Shown: positions 1 to 11,818 of the stretch, in pieces | Position numbering within the stretch: position 1 is the first letter of the stretch | Layout: the number at the start of each line of letters is the position of its first letter | From: Guyanagaster necrorhizus | Lineage: Eukaryota; Basidiomycota; Agaricomycetes; Agaricales; Physalacriaceae | Length of the DNA: 64,000 nucleotides | Assembly: GCF_019112545.1 (NCBI RefSeq) | Contig: NW_025064885.1 | Coordinates: forward strand, 124,001 to 188,000 | Reading direction: 5' to 3' | The notes under the pieces: generated by a model | Told to the model about the DNA's origin: nothing | What the model saw: the letters and a program-made list of their open reading frames with translations, nothing else | The model's database searches: none | Program-made: the position numbers and the translations under genes

Positions 1-728
1 CTGGTCTGACCTCGGACGCTCGTGTTCTGAGGTCAGTAATCCTTCCTTAATCCTTCATTTGTCGTTCTTAAGATCGGAGCAGTAATTTCATGCGCCAACA
101 AGCAATGTCATCAAGAATGATATTTAACCGCCCCGTTCCCGTCAACAGGCTTGTGTCGGCAATGGCAGATAGTGTGTATAACCTTCGTTGCCTGCAGCTC
201 TGTTCGTTGATACCTTGAACAGAGGCACAAGTCAACACTCAGGAATACGGTCGACGTCCTTACGGTGTTGGGTTCCTCGTCATTGGACAAGACCAGTCTG
301 GGCCTCATCTCTATGAGTTCTCACCTTCCGGAAACTCGTACGAATACTATGCGATGTCGATTGGTGCCAGAAGTCAGAGCGCGAAGACTTACCTCGAGAA
401 GCATTATGAGAGCTTTGCGGATTGTATGTCGCCACTTCTCCTTCGCTTCCATTGCTTACCTGGGCTAAAAGGCGATCTGGACGAGCTTATTCGGCACGGA
501 TTGCATGCTCTGCGAGAAACGCTGCAACAGGACAAGGAACTGAACGTCAAGAATACTTCAATTGGTATCGTTGGTTCTGCTAGTCCCAACGAAACTGGCG
601 TTTCCCCGACTGGTGCATTCCGTATTCTCGAGGGTGAAAAGGTGGATGTCTTCATTAAAACTATGATACCAAAGGAGACAGATGCCCCTGCACCAACAAC
701 TGACGAAGACGTGCAAATGGCCGAGTAA
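1..728 (+). CDS. PRE5: 20S proteasome subunit alpha-6 (PSMA1/Pre5), 5'-truncated by window edge
   Basis: Structural alpha subunit of the 20S proteasome core, which helps form the gated outer ring. Exons read 1-31, 83-171, 223-423 and 472-728, all with GT-AG introns; the last 191 residues are present and the N-terminus lies before the window. The peptide starts with GLTSDARVL, then MRQQAMSSRM, then GRRPYGVGFLVIGQD and YEFSPSGNSYEYYAMSIG, all diagnostic of PSMA1-type alpha subunits. The acidic C-terminal tail (TTDEDVQMAE) also fits the family. It converges on COX15 with only 86 bp between the stop codons. Start codon and promoter are not visible. Identity is firm; the exon junctions are inferred from frame and family alignment from memory. 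Confidence 0.95.
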
Positions 729-814
729 ACGATGCTGTATCAATACATTCATATTTTTTGTTCTCCGCTGTTGTCCTGAGATTGAGTATGATTATACTAT
801 GTGCTATGTAGGTA

Positions 815-2450
815 TTATTTCCTGGCTATTGCGGCCAGCTGGGCCTTGGACTTCCAAAGCTTCCAAGCTTGAGCTGCTGCCCCGGGCTTTTTGAATGTTA
901 GCAGGGCATGTATCATGGCGCTGAGCAGCAGAACACTTCCAGCCTGATGACTAGCTGCCAGTGGTATGGGAACCAGGTACCAGAGCGTGGTTATGCCCAA
1001 CAGAGCCTGAATGTTCGCCATACCAAAGGCAGCTGTGATAGCACGACGAGTAGCAACAGGAACAGTAGGTTTCCGCGATCGGAGCCAAAGCCATCCAATG
1101 CCAAAATAAGTCGTTATTGCCTAGATAATGACAGTGAGCATGGCTCCCAACATCTTAACGAGAGAAACGAACCAAAACGCGATGATCGAATTGCACTGTT
1201 GTGGGATTCTCGAAGATGTTACGCCACCAGAGATCTAAACCGTCGGACGACTTGCAGTAATCGCGGTTGAATAGCTCATCCACTGGGGGAGCAATTCGTC
1301 CGCCCATGAGGGGGAACTCATTATACAAAAGCCCGGCATCCAGCCCAGCAACGAAAGCACCTGTCAACATAGTATTTGGATGACCGTATGAGGGTATTCG
1401 TGTGTTACTCACCCGATAGGGCCGTCAAGAAAATGAGAGCACTCAAAAGTCGTGTCTGCAGATGCAAGCGCTTCATCATAGGCGACGCGAGCGCCGCAGA
1501 AAACGCCTTCAGCTTCTGACCCTGCCATGACGCGCCCTGAGCAAACTTGAACTCCTTGATCGTGATCATGGCCGTCGAGAACATCCCTGCATATAGGACC
1601 AATGCCAGTCCTAGGTGTGCCGCTAGTCTGTACTGCGACACTCGCGGCACCGCGCCCGGGGTTTCCATTAATGACTGGTCAAGACCAGATTTGACCATGT
1701 ACCATCCGAGCAAACCCTGAGCAGCGAACAGCGCGGCAATTCCGCTGAGCTTCACTGCCAGAGAGCGGGAGATCTTGCGTCTGATCACAAAGTAGGCGAG
1801 GGGACCCACGAATACGAGTCCGGCTATTCGTCCCAGAGCACGGTGGGCCCATTCCATATAGAAGATCCGTTTGAATTCTTCAATGGCGATGGAATGGTTC
1901 AGACTGGGTGCAGTGAGTTGATCATCTGTGAGATAGGGAAAGAGAGTATGGTGGCGTACAGATGAAATTCAGGCGTAGCCTTGTACTTTGTGAATTCTAC
2001 TTCCCATTCATCGGGGGATAGAGGTGGTATCATGCCGGTTATAGGGTTCCATTCTGTGATGCTGAGGCCAGATTCAGTGAGTCGAGTAACCCCGCCGACT
2101 ACCACGATAGTAAGGACCAAAGACGAAGATATCATGAGCCAGATCCCGACGGATTTGGGAGGGAGAATCGGTAATTCATCTGCTTGCGAAGGTCCAGCTC
2201 TCGGTGGTGGTGGTACGTGTATTTTCAGCGCGTTAGGGGTTGTTTTCTGAACTACTGGAGCCGGTGAAGGCCTCTTCGCTGCCTGAGTCGACGATGACTT
2301 TTTGGGTGCCTTGGTAGCGAACCCAGCCCTAGTCCTCAACGATGGAATTAAAGGTCGGTTTGAGAACAAATTTCTGGTGGGAATCGCGCAACATGTAGGG
2401 TGTCTGGGACACCGCAGGAAGGCTGCAGCCCTTAGCAATGGTGGCAGCAT
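815..2450 (-). CDS. COX15: Heme A synthase COX15, mitochondrial
   Basis: Inner-membrane enzyme converting heme O to heme A for cytochrome c oxidase. Four exons (1960-2450, 1413-1903, 1173-1360, 815-1120) join to 491 residues, close to family length. The N-terminus is Arg/Ser/Ala-rich with few acids, as expected for a mitochondrial presequence. Motifs seen include [18 protein letters not shown] near the first membrane segment, [17 protein letters not shown] across intron 1, [12 protein letters not shown], and FDHRVL with a conserved His. Several hydrophobic segments follow, and the tail after the last membrane helix is short and basic ([12 protein letters not shown]). The start at 2450 is the first ATG of the open frame. 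It is transcribed divergently from BOL3, another mitochondrial gene, across 116 bp. Confidence 0.95.
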
Positions 2451-2566
2451 GAAAGGGCTGTTGAAAGGAACAGGTCGAGGCCTTACCAGCCATGAAGGGT
2501 CTGCCGGACTCGGAACGCGTCGCTGACCAATAACGGGAAGAGGCTGACTGTCGAGGCCTTTTCACC
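2451..2566. promoter_or_regulatory. Shared divergent promoter, COX15/BOL3
   Basis: Only 116 bp separate the start codons of two oppositely transcribed mitochondrial-biogenesis genes, so both promoters and 5' leaders must overlap here. No clear TATA box is visible. A bidirectional promoter is an inference from spacing alone. Confidence 0.5.
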
Positions 2567-2989
2567 ATGCTGTCATCTACTAGGCGGCTCTTTCCTGCTG
2601 CCCGCCACTTGCGGTCGTTAACGACGGCTGCTGCACCTTCCCCGGATCTATCGGAGGGAGAACAGAATATCTACTCCAAGTTGACGGAGAAGTTTTCGCC
2701 ATCCCAATTGCAAGTTCAGGATGTATCCGGTAGGCAGCAAAGGCATTCACATTGAACTATAGGTGCTGAATTATCTGTAATAGGTGGTTGCGGGACCTTT
2801 TATGCCATTACTATCGCCTCTCAGTCTTTCAAAGGATTGCCTATTGTGAAGCAGCATAGACTCGTGACGGAGACGCTGAAGCAAGAGATAGAAGGCATTC
2901 ATGGTCTGCAGGTACGCTTGGCTTTGTTTTTCATGTCTCCATTCTGTTGACGATTATTTCAGATTAAAACGATTCCTGTGGCCTCCTGA
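2567..2989 (+). CDS. BOL3: BolA-family protein, mitochondrial (BOL3-like)
   Basis: Small BolA-fold protein that, in yeast and humans, assists delivery of 4Fe-4S clusters to mitochondrial targets. Exons 2567-2729, 2784-2911 and 2963-2989 give 105 residues. The first 25 or so residues (MLSSTRRLFPAARHLRSLTT) look like a mitochondrial targeting sequence. The BolA core follows: VQDVSGGCGTFYAITIASQS, FKGLPIVKQHRLV with the conserved His-Arg, and IHGLQIKT. Cys in GGCGTF is the kind of residue that ligands a bridging cluster in BOLA3. The ATG at 2567 gives a complete presequence. The tiny last exon of 27 nt encodes only the terminal strand. Assignment to BOL3 rather than BOL1 rests on the presequence and the Gly-Cys-Gly motif. 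Confidence 0.9.
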
Positions 2990-3108
2990 AGTATGTATGT
3001 ACGAATACCCGTTGCTGCCCTCCGAGCTCAATTGCATCCCCGCCGGAGACACTGGATCAAAGGCATCAAGGCTCTTGCTAGTCTCACGACAGAATCCGTT
3101 TCACCCGT

Positions 3109-4083
3109 TCATTTCAGCTTGTAAAGTCGTAGGAGCGTAATGGAGTCCCTGTTATAGATTTCGCGGTCTGGATCATCCATAACCTGGAATCCAAGAGAGC
3201 TTAGATCAAAGTAGAAAACTAGCAGCAAAGTATCACCTGTTCCCATGAGAAGCTTTTCTTCAAGATCGCAAAGAATCGTTTGTCAGCCTATACAAGGCGG
3301 TCACTTTTGCGGCGGACTGGAGAGTAACGCGTAACGTCTGACCTTTCGTCTTTTCTTGTAACAAAAGAGTATTTCGGGCTTGTTCTCGTAAATGTCGCAG
3401 AGTGTTTGTACCAGGAGTGGGAATGCTGGTTCGAAGTATACACAGTCCGCTGCGAGAACCACGTCCGGAGCGGGTATATCAGCGGGTGTCGGTTCTCCCC
3501 TAGTCGTCGTGAGAAGGGAACTTTGACGGTGATGAAACACATACCAGTTGAGTTCGGAGACAGTACAGGACGAAGCGAGATTGTTTCTCAGGACGTTGCG
3601 TCGCATGATATCTAACAGCGGGCTGAGATGAATCATCATGCATCAGGAGCCAGATACCCAGACACAACGAGAAGACTGACGCTTGATCTGTAACGTAGAC
3701 CTTTGCGCCAAGTTTTGCTGCGACGATTCCTACAAGGCCGGTACCACTTCCGAGCTCAAGAACCGTTTTACCTTGAAGGAACGAGCGGAGTGTTCGTACG
3801 AGATAGTTGGACAGGATCTGAATTGGAGGACTCTTCTTAGATTGATGGATGGATGATGGATAGTAGAAAGGATCAGGACCTGTCCTGCGGGCCAGACGAT
3901 CCCACCACAGCCTGGAGATGCATCGACAGACAAAGTAACGACTAGAGGTTCCTCTGACGGACTCAATCCTTCGGTGAACGTAAGGCGCATCGTCTTTTCG
4001 TCGCTAAAATACTCTTGTCCTGGGAGAACAGAGACGAGTTCTCCGACTTGTGGATCTCGAGTCACCGCCTCCGAGTCGTCCAT
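3109..4083 (-). CDS. EFM6: EFM6/METTL21-type protein-lysine N-methyltransferase
   Basis: Seven-beta-strand SAM-dependent methyltransferase. Yeast Efm6 methylates translation elongation factor 1A. Six exons (3880-4083, 3681-3817, 3545-3622, 3343-3499, 3237-3287, 3109-3183) join cleanly to 233 residues. SAM motif I is LELGSGTGLVGIVAAKLGA, followed by VYVTDQ. The post-I motif is DVVLAADCVYFEPAFPLL, matching the D-x-x-D/Y region of METTL21 enzymes, and CYKKRRKADKRFF after it is the segment I associate specifically with EFM6 orthologues. The C-terminus ends DSITLLRLYKLK. It is convergent with BOL3 (119 bp). Methyltransferase class is secure; the exact substrate is inferred from family resemblance. 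Confidence 0.85.
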
Positions 4084-4443
4084 GGATGGAGCGGTCTAAT
4101 AATAAGCAACGGATCTCCGGCCCGAAACGGAGACGGTTCGTGACTGTAACATCTTCGTGATCGCATAGCCAAGAATTGAGATTGTATATCTAACACACTC
4201 AGTTCGTATCATGTCACCTCCGGCTCCACTCCATGCTCCCCCCACGTTTGGCCCTAGAACCCAATGATTCTTGTCGTAGTCCTGTCTCTGTGCTATTCAA
4301 TGATGCCGCATGGTGCTGGTAAGCCAACTCGATTAAACTGCGTTCTGATAAACAACTGAATAAGTAGAAGTATTGTAGAATGTCGCTGCTCATTAAAACG
4401 AAGACCACATATTCGCTGCCGTTTTGGGCGCAGGAAGATACGA
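4084..4443. other. Intergenic, divergent spacer upstream of EFM6-like and proline-repeat genes
   Basis: No confident gene. A short open frame at 4211-4267 (MSPPAPLHAPPTFGPRTQ) could be a first exon of the downstream proline-rich gene, but no splice pattern joined it in frame to 4444 without guesswork. Confidence 0.4.
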
Positions 4444-4971
4444 ATGCTCCCTAAAATACCGGTATCGGAAGGGACAGCACCAGTGAAGAGAGCAGTCCGA
4501 AAACTTCCCGCACCTCCTTCCGAATCATGTTCAGTGAACATACGGAAACTTCCTGTTCCACCACCATCTGGAAGTCGGACACTTCCCGCACCGCCTCTAC
4601 CACCAACAACAAAGCCAGAAATTCGCCGGCTGCCTACCCCTCCACTCACACAAACACAGGAAAGGATGGCACAGAAACAGCCCGTTCGCTTGCTGTCATT
4701 TCCAACTACGTCACCAATGGCATGCAGTACACCCATGTTGATGCAGAGGATGTGTTCACGGTCAACTGCTGGCGGACATGCGGACGAGACGCTGTTGTCG
4801 CCCCTCATTGATTGGGATGTTGTGATGGATGAGATCATATACCGGCGTTCGAACGCGAGTTCAACAGTACCGGAAGCCATGAAACCACGACGTGAGGAGG
4901 TTGTAATTCATGGGAATAATAGTAGTTGGATGAGAGCATCATTCACCGTATGCGAGGACTCTACAACATAG
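4444..4971 (+). CDS. Proline-repeat protein of unknown function
   Basis: Open frame of 175 residues, product not recognised. Its N-terminal half carries four degenerate copies of an R-x-LP-x-PP unit: RKLPAPPSES, RKLPVPPPSG, RTLPAPPLPP and RRLPTPPLTQ, a pattern typical of SH3- or WW-binding linear motifs. The C-terminal third (LLSPLIDWDVVMDEIIYRR) is hydrophobic/acidic and more like a folded or amphipathic end. The opposite strand is also open across the repeats (to 4880), but there it reads as glycine/valine-rich composition mirroring the Pro codons, so the plus strand is preferred. The true start may be in an upstream exon. Confidence 0.45.
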   Translation: MLPKIPVSEGTAPVKRAVRKLPAPPSESCSVNIRKLPVPPPSGSRTLPAPPLPPTTKPEIRRLPTPPLTQTQERMAQKQPVRLLSFPTTSPMACSTPMLMQRMCSRSTAGGHADETLLSPLIDWDVVMDEIIYRRSNASSTVPEAMKPRREEVVIHGNNSSWMRASFTVCEDSTT

Positions 4972-5397
4972 GTTGTATATTATTGATAAAAGTAGATAGA
5001 CCAGTTGGTATACATCCGACTAAATGCCGTGTTAACAGCATGCAGTGCGCGCTAGCTTGCAATCGTCCAGGCCTGGTCCTCGAGGAAATGGCTAGGCCCC
5101 GTGCGGCAACTTGGATCGGAGGCGACATTTCCATAGCCAAAAAATGATGCAGTCACCTTATTACCGAACCGATTCTGCACGACTACCCTTGCAGGAGCTG
5201 CTCAACAACTTCAATCCCCCACTCTCGAAGCAGAGGTAACTATGTGGTTACTAGGCGACTGGATTCATCAACGACTCGAAGGCGTCCTCGTCCAGCCCGT
5301 GGCTCATGTCTTATTTTGGATCGGTAAACAGATGCAACGTCATCTTGCTCTTAATTCGACTTTGTACAATCTTCTCCCTTCTTCCTCCGCTGCAAAT
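4972..5397. other. Intergenic between two same-strand genes
   Basis: Contains the probable 3' end of the proline-repeat gene and the 5' leader of the CRP1-like gene. No supported coding or RNA feature. Confidence 0.4.
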
Positions 5398-6937
5398 ATG
5401 CAGAACAATCATGAGGTTCTATTTGAATGGTATTTTACCTTCATTTCTTCTTCCTTTATTCTTATTTTTTTTTACCAAATTTTCAGGCCTGATGCTGAGC
5501 CAGCAACAGTTGTAGTCACCGGCACTTTTGACCAGGTATTATGTCTCACTTGAAATACGCGAGATATCTGCTCAACGCCCAATTCTCACAGTGGTCCTCA
5601 TCTATTCATCTCACCAAGGGCAGTAATGGATTCAAAGGTAGCACACAGATCCCATGGAACGAAAAAATCGCGTACAAATTCATCGTCGACGGCCAATGGT
5701 CGATCGCCCCTAGTCAACCTACTGAGACGGATCCATCTGGAAACGTCAACAACATATACATCGCTCCTTCGAAACCTTCACTCCCTACCATGGACTCGAC
5801 GTCACCAGCAACTTTGGAACCTATCGTCAAGGCCACAGAAAAGCCTGCAGCAAACGGTGATGCTTTTGCTTCTGATAAGCATGAAACAGAACAAGTCACA
5901 AGCGAAGGCGTTTCTCAAGCTGTTTCAGATCTGGCAATCGCTCCTAAACAAAGTGTTGTCGGCGGAGACGAGGGAAAGGTGCGCTACCCATTACGTAGAG
6001 GAATTTGCAACTTAACTCTGCTCTTTAGCCTGAAGATACAACTACCGAAGCCCCTGCACCCGAACCCGTTTCCAAAGCTGTATCAGAGCCAACGACAGAA
6101 CCTGCTGCCGCTGAGCCCACTCCAGTCATACCAGAGACGCCAGCGACTTTGTCAGAGCCAACGACAGAGCCTGCCTCAAAGTTGGCCCCACCGCCTTTTA
6201 TTGAACCAGCGTTGTCAGCTCCTACAGTTGTAGAGACTGTACCAGCCGAAGAACATGCAGAACTCCCTCCCAAAGCCACTTCGGAGCCTATCTTAGAGGC
6301 AAAGTCCGTCTCAGAGCCTACCTCGACGGTCCTCGCGGGTGCCCCCATCGTCCCTATTGCTATCGTACCAGTCAATGCAGCAGAAAACAACGAGTCACCG
6401 CCTCCGTCAGTAGGAACGAAAAAAGAGGCCTCAACCCACAGCCCTTTCTCGTTCACTCCCACCCCGGCTCCCCCTGTGCCAGTCGAACCTGCAGTAGTTG
6501 CCGGTGCAATACCATCTGCGTCAGTACAACCTCCCACAGCAGTTCCAGAGTCCACACCCGCGCCTGCTGAGGCTGTTGCAGCAACTGAACCGGTACCGGA
6601 GCCTGTGGCGCCGGCTTCCTCTGATGTCATTCAGGACCTGAAATCTACTTCCCAGACAAATTATGACGTATCGGAGAAGCCGACCAACGGTCCCGCACCT
6701 CAGGAAGATAAGGCGTCGCCTCAGCCCGAACCCGTAAAGCCTCTTCCAAGCCCACCTTCCACGCCCAAAAAGAAAGAGGCGTTCCCTTTGACAGAATCTC
6801 CTTCCAGCTCCCCTTCCTCACCCTCCAAGTTCGGCACTCCTGGTCCTGCTCGTAAGAAGCGGAACTCCATTTTTGGCAAGATAAATATCAAGCACTTGTT
6901 CAGTCCCGGAAAAGATAAAGACAAGGAGAAGAAATGA
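5398..6937 (+). CDS. CRP1/MDG1-like protein with AMPK-type glycogen-binding domain
   Basis: Exons 5398-5429, 5487-5535, 5592-5978 and 6029-6937 give 458 residues. Residues about 5-85 are an AMPK1-CBM (CBM48-like) domain: VLFEWPDAEPATVVVTGTF, DQWSSSIHL, IPWNEKIAYKFIVDG and WSIAPSQPTETD, with the Trp positions that contact sugar in the family. In yeast this architecture occurs in Crp1 and Mdg1, linked to cruciform-DNA binding and pheromone signalling. The remainder is a long Pro/Ala/Glu/Ser-rich disordered region with repeated SEPT/TEPA units, ending in a basic tail (RKKRNSIFGKINIKHLFSPG, then KDKDKEKK). The short 32-nt first exon is required to complete the first beta-strand. Function here is unknown beyond the domain. 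Confidence 0.85.
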
Positions 6938-7155
6938 TTTAAGGAAGTCGACGGCTTGTTTTCATGAATCTCACGTCAATTTTACATTCGATTTTTTTTT
7001 CTATTGGAGGACATCGGCACCTATCCATACATCCGCCTCTTAACTAAGTTTCCTCAGTGTAGAATTCATTGTTATTTCAAGTACATGTTCTTTAAGAAAC
7101 TGTATTATACACAATCACTAAACAGTGACAGTTATCCTTACAATGTTGAGAATAT

Positions 7156-10100
7156 CTACCCGAAAATCTCGAGGACGATACCTATTGCATGCTCGTCAAT
7201 GGCTGTAACAAAGGCAGTCACCAGTTCCCTCACCGGCACCAATCGTTTCTCCCCCACGTCGAAGGAGAATCCTTCCCATGTCCTTATTGACTGCGAAGGA
7301 TTCAAGTGGAATTGGAAGCGCAGGGGCTGAACTCGATAACGATGTCGACCTCAGAACAATCTGCACCTCTGCCGAAGTACCTTTCGTAAGTACCCTGGGG
7401 TTCTAAATGTTAATTCCAGTGACAGGAAGTGAACAAACCAAAGGAGGTTTACCTCGGCTTTTTCTTAATGACGGTGCCAGTCGTTCTATCGAGGGAAGAT
7501 ATCAGATTGGCGATGGTAGCAGGGACGTCGCGTGAGTGGTGGAAGAGCTCGACCTGCGAATAACGGACGTTTGGTTCAGATAAGGATGATAGAAGGACAA
7601 GTTACACGAACAGACGCTCCGGCAGTTATAGGAAATTGTACGTCAAAGATTATGATTCGAGCCGTGAAGATTGTCGCCAGCGGGACGACGTCAGCCGGAG
7701 GACAAAGGACGCTCCCTACTGCTAGATGAATTGGATCAATGCCAGTCAAGAACAGCGTTGCATTAGACCCCGCCATTGCCCACGAGGCGCTTTCTTCCTC
7801 GACTTCGATGGCTGCATCATTTCGTATCAGTTTTTGTGTATAAAACGAGGGGAAAACCGGAAAGCGTACATTTCACGGCAGCCGTTTCATCTCCAGGCAG
7901 GACACGAAGACGTTCTCCAACCTGGACAATACCGCTGCACAGCCTTCCTGTAACGCCGATACCAGCACTCTGTCCCTTGAAGACGTTTGAAATTGGGAGT
8001 CTCAGTGGGGAAGCGATGTCACGCGTTGGAGGTTCGAGCTTATCTATTGACCATAAGTCACACTGAGCCCATCTTTTTTTTGTTATGAGCGCGTACCGAG
8101 GCAATCAACTAATGTAGGTCCCTTATACCAAGCGGTGAACTCTTCGACCTGTAGAGGCTTCTCGACTAGATTAATGCCATCGAGAGCTCCGACTGGCACA
8201 AACTGTGTTTTGGAGGGATGAAATCCCGACTGAACCAAGAAGGGACGCATGAGTTTGCAGATCTCTTCGAAACAAGTTTGGTCCCATTGAATCTGCCACA
8301 ACATAAGTGCTCGTCGCAGTTGATAAAGGGACCCATACAAACCACATCCAGTTTGTTGATCGCAATGATGACCTGAGAGACACCCAGACTCCTTACTAGA
8401 ATGAGATGTTCTTTAGTCTGTCCACCACGATCAAATCCAGCTTCAAATTCTCCAGGAGACGCGTCGACGACAAGTAGGGCGCAGTCCGCTTGGGACGCGC
8501 CCGAGATCATGTTCGGGACAAAATCCTTGTGTCCTGGAGCATCCAGGATGGTGACCTGACGATGCAGCGTTCTGAGAGATTGCAAGGCGATGTCCATCGT
8601 AATGCCTCTACCATCGAACGTCAGAATCGACATGCAGTAAGCATAGTGTTTCACTAACCTTTCGCGCTCTTCAGTAGTGCCATCTAAGTTCCATGCCCAG
8701 CTGAAGCTGCGCTTGCCTGCTTTGGTACTGCCTCTTTCATTGGATATGCGTGTTTTCTCATCTAGACGGCCGGTTTCATACAATAATCGACCCATGAGAG
8801 TCGACTTTCCAGCATCGACATGCCCTTGACATTCTTGTTGTCAAGAGTTTCTAGTGCATTGGAGAAAACCTACCTATTACCACAAGACTAACAAGTTTGA
8901 GGTCACTGGACTGTTGAGCTTCCAAAACGCGTTTGGCTTCCTCCAACGTTTTTTCCCTGGCTAATGTTAACTTAGGCGCTTCCTCGACAGGCACAGATTC
9001 GGCCCTTGGAGTCAGGTTCAGCCCCGAAAGATCCATCATTCGTTGATCAACTGGTGTCGAGGTCCCAGATCTGCCGGCAGCCGAAGCCCTTGTGGGTGTT
9101 ACCGGTGCTTTGAATCCTTTGGCAGGAACAGGCGAGCCTGACCTGGAGTTCGATGCCGACTTCACCGATGCTAAGTTCTTCTGTGTCTGAGCTTTGTGAA
9201 GTTTCTCGCGTTCTTTTGCAGCTATAAAATTACACACAAGTAAGAATATAGACACCAAAGAGAAGAGAAAGGAAAAAAAAAGATAAGAAGTATAAATTAA
9301 GCCTTGGTAGAAGAAGACACTTTTGTCCGTTGCGCGGCAGAAAGTAAAGCGCCTTTGTTGGCTAACGATGAACCTTGCCGTGCACGCATGACAACGTCGT
9401 CGGGACTCGGTTCGTCAAACTTGAATGCGGCGGGAGAAGTAAGGCCTGGCACAATCGGTGGTGCGGGTTCTTCACGACTATGGCGTGTGTCCTGTTCTGC
9501 TGATCCATGACGCATGTGTTTTGTCGTTGATTTATGATGACCGTCTCTTTGTTTCGCTTTGTGCTTGGAAGACGTCAGATCATCGACGAGGATGGTAGCA
9601 AATGCGGAAGGTAACGCGCGAGGAGCCGAACTAGGGAGGAATAACGGGGCAGTAGAAGGCAACTCGACTTCTTCATGCTCAGGCAAAACGATGCTCCGAT
9701 GTTTTTCTTGCATTTTCTTGATCTTCGCTGCGAGCTTCGAGGGTTTCTTTTCCAATGCATCCTCAAGCGTAACAACATATGGAGCCTCTTCCGGTGGTCG
9801 CTTTGGATCAGTCAGCGTACGCAGTGATTCATAAGAGTAGGTGATGGCAGTGGTCACTGTGTCACCGTTGGCCACCGGGGCCAAGTACTTCGTAAATTGT
9901 TGACCAGGTTTTGGTTTACGTCCAATATCAGAATCCAGAAGACTCGGACCCTTTGTAGGAACAGGTTTAGCAACTGCTTTAGGAGCCGCCTTGGACTGCG
10001 CCAATAAAGCAAGTTTAGAAGGCTTCCGCACGGTGTCTGGGGATGGCAACTCAGCATTTTTGGATGGCGTTGGGGCAGCTGGTCTATTGATAGACAACGC

Positions 10101-11818
10101 TCGGCGTGGAGACATAGGTGGGGTAGGAGTCTGAGGCTGAATGGACTGTGGTTGACTAGGTGCAGGGGTATGGCCTTTCGAAGCAGGAACGGGCTCTATT
10201 GGGGCTGGCATAGGGTCCCTGGGCGGATCTTTTGGAGGGACTTTCGGTGGCACTTGATCTAACGCTTCGAGCTCCATCGCTGTCTGGATGGCCTTTCTGA
10301 TAAGCGATGACGTTGAAGAGTGGACAGATGCGTTCGCAGACAAATGGGCCACTGGGAGAGGTGAAGGTGAGGGGGGAACAGATGGGGGAACAGATGTCGC
10401 AGTTGGACGGAGGGCAGGCCAAGTCCTCACAGAGCCCTCATCTATTGCACTCCCTGAAGGTCCTGACCGCTCAGTTTTCGCAAGAGACATATTGCTGGCC
10501 CGAGCATTAGCAGCGAGCTGAGACAATTTAGATGTCTTCTTGACAGCCGCGGGGACATGACATGTGGATCTACTGTTGGTATCTGGGATGTCTGGTATAG
10601 TATCGATCGGTGGAACGGATACACTTGGCGCGTGCGCTGACGATGTTGAACTCCGAGAATCCGAACGGGGGAGAGAAGGGGGAGGCGAATATTGAGATAG
10701 CCTGCGAACAACTGACTCTGATGGAGATGGAGGAATAGAATTGGGGTTTTCAGAAACATGCGTCTCGTACTGAGTATCCCCATCTGATGGGATTGTCAGA
10801 AACAAGGGAAGAGCGAGTATAGAGGCACTTACTGATCACCTGCCCATATGATGTTGCTGTAGAACTCGGTGGTGCATGATGATAGTGTGTATTGGGTGAC
10901 CAATAGGGCTCAGTTCTTTCACTCCGTTCCGTAATGGTGCTCAGCATTCGTCGAGGAGGTTGAGGGGTCATTTCACTTGAAGAATCATCATCATTCAACG
11001 GTTCATAATACGGTATGTTTTGACGTTGCATTTCTTCCTGTTCTTGCATCCGTTGTTGCTGCTGCGCCAGAACGATCAAGGGTACTCGAGATCTCCCGTT
11101 GTTTTCGTAATGTGGAGGCACCTTGCTGCTCTCAGATGAATAGGGATTCGGTAAATGTTCGTCAAGGACAACGGTAGGAACGTCCGAGTCAGTTTCTAGA
11201 CGAGCTAGAGTCAGTTAGCATTCAAGGAACTGTGGAATGTGGGCAGACTGAACATGTTGGTGAAGGGAGTAGGCGATCTTCTCGTCTCTACACGCTGGAA
11301 GGCATCGACAGGAGGAGCACAAGATGTATCGAAGGAAGCAACGCTACCCTACGAGAAACAATGTCGTTGTGAAGAGCTTACCTTTCCGTTCCCTAGCTAA
11401 GCGTCGTCTATCTTGTTCATCTAGCCCGGTATCAGTGTTAGCTCGATAATCTGCGACGCCCAACACTCACCGAGCGCCCACTGGACTGTCTGGTCAACTT
11501 TGAAAAAACAATCCCAAAGGTACTCTTTGATCTCGCGTTCAGAAATGCCCGTAGTCGCTTCGTCTCCGATGACTTCTCGCACTTGCTCGAAAGTTGCATT
11601 CAGTTCAGCTGTGTGATCATGGCGGTCAAGCACAGAATTTGGATTCTTCACGGCTGTTACCTTGCTCCTGTTCAGTCATTTCTTCATCGCCGCCATCAGA
11701 CAAGGCGTCATCGTCGAGTTCATCTGGATTCAGTCGCGTCAATAGGCACTCTACAAGAACATGCTCTGCGCGTGTTACCATCCAATTTGACATTTTTTAC
11801 ATCCCTGTGCCGTGACAT
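7156..11818 (-). CDS. HBS1: Ribosome-rescue GTPase HBS1
   Basis: eRF3/EF-1A-like GTPase that with Dom34/Pelota splits stalled ribosomes (no-go and non-stop decay). N-terminal exons 11779-11818, 11661-11723, 11471-11608 and 11382-11420 encode an HBS1-N domain ([15 protein letters not shown]). A long Ser/Pro-rich linker follows in exons near 10833-11210 and 9300-10783. The GTPase part uses exons 8874-9221, 8659-8824, 8343-8607, 8097-8292, 7870-8043, 7612-7811, 7453-7553, 7234-7394 and 7156-7181. G1 is [10 protein letters not shown]2 region ERGITMD, G3 DAPGHKDF, G4 NKLD. The C-terminus is [12 protein letters not shown]...GIVLEIFG, typical of HBS1. Around 1,200 residues is about twice yeast length because of the linker. 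Splicing at 11215-11381 and 9222-9420 is not resolved. It is divergent to RIM1. Confidence 0.92.

Noticed and set aside
4293..4880. 195-codon minus-strand ORF opposite the proline-repeat gene
   Set aside because: Its Gly/Val/Ser-rich sequence mirrors the proline codons of the other strand and shows no motif.
6025..6630. 201-codon minus-strand ORF over the CRP1-like gene
   Set aside because: Antisense shadow of the Pro/Ala/Glu-rich coding region.
9222..9300. A non-canonical HBS1 intron (neither GT-AG nor GC-AG) after STKA
   Set aside because: Canonical phase-1 donors exist slightly upstream (for example near 9382), so no unusual intron type is needed.
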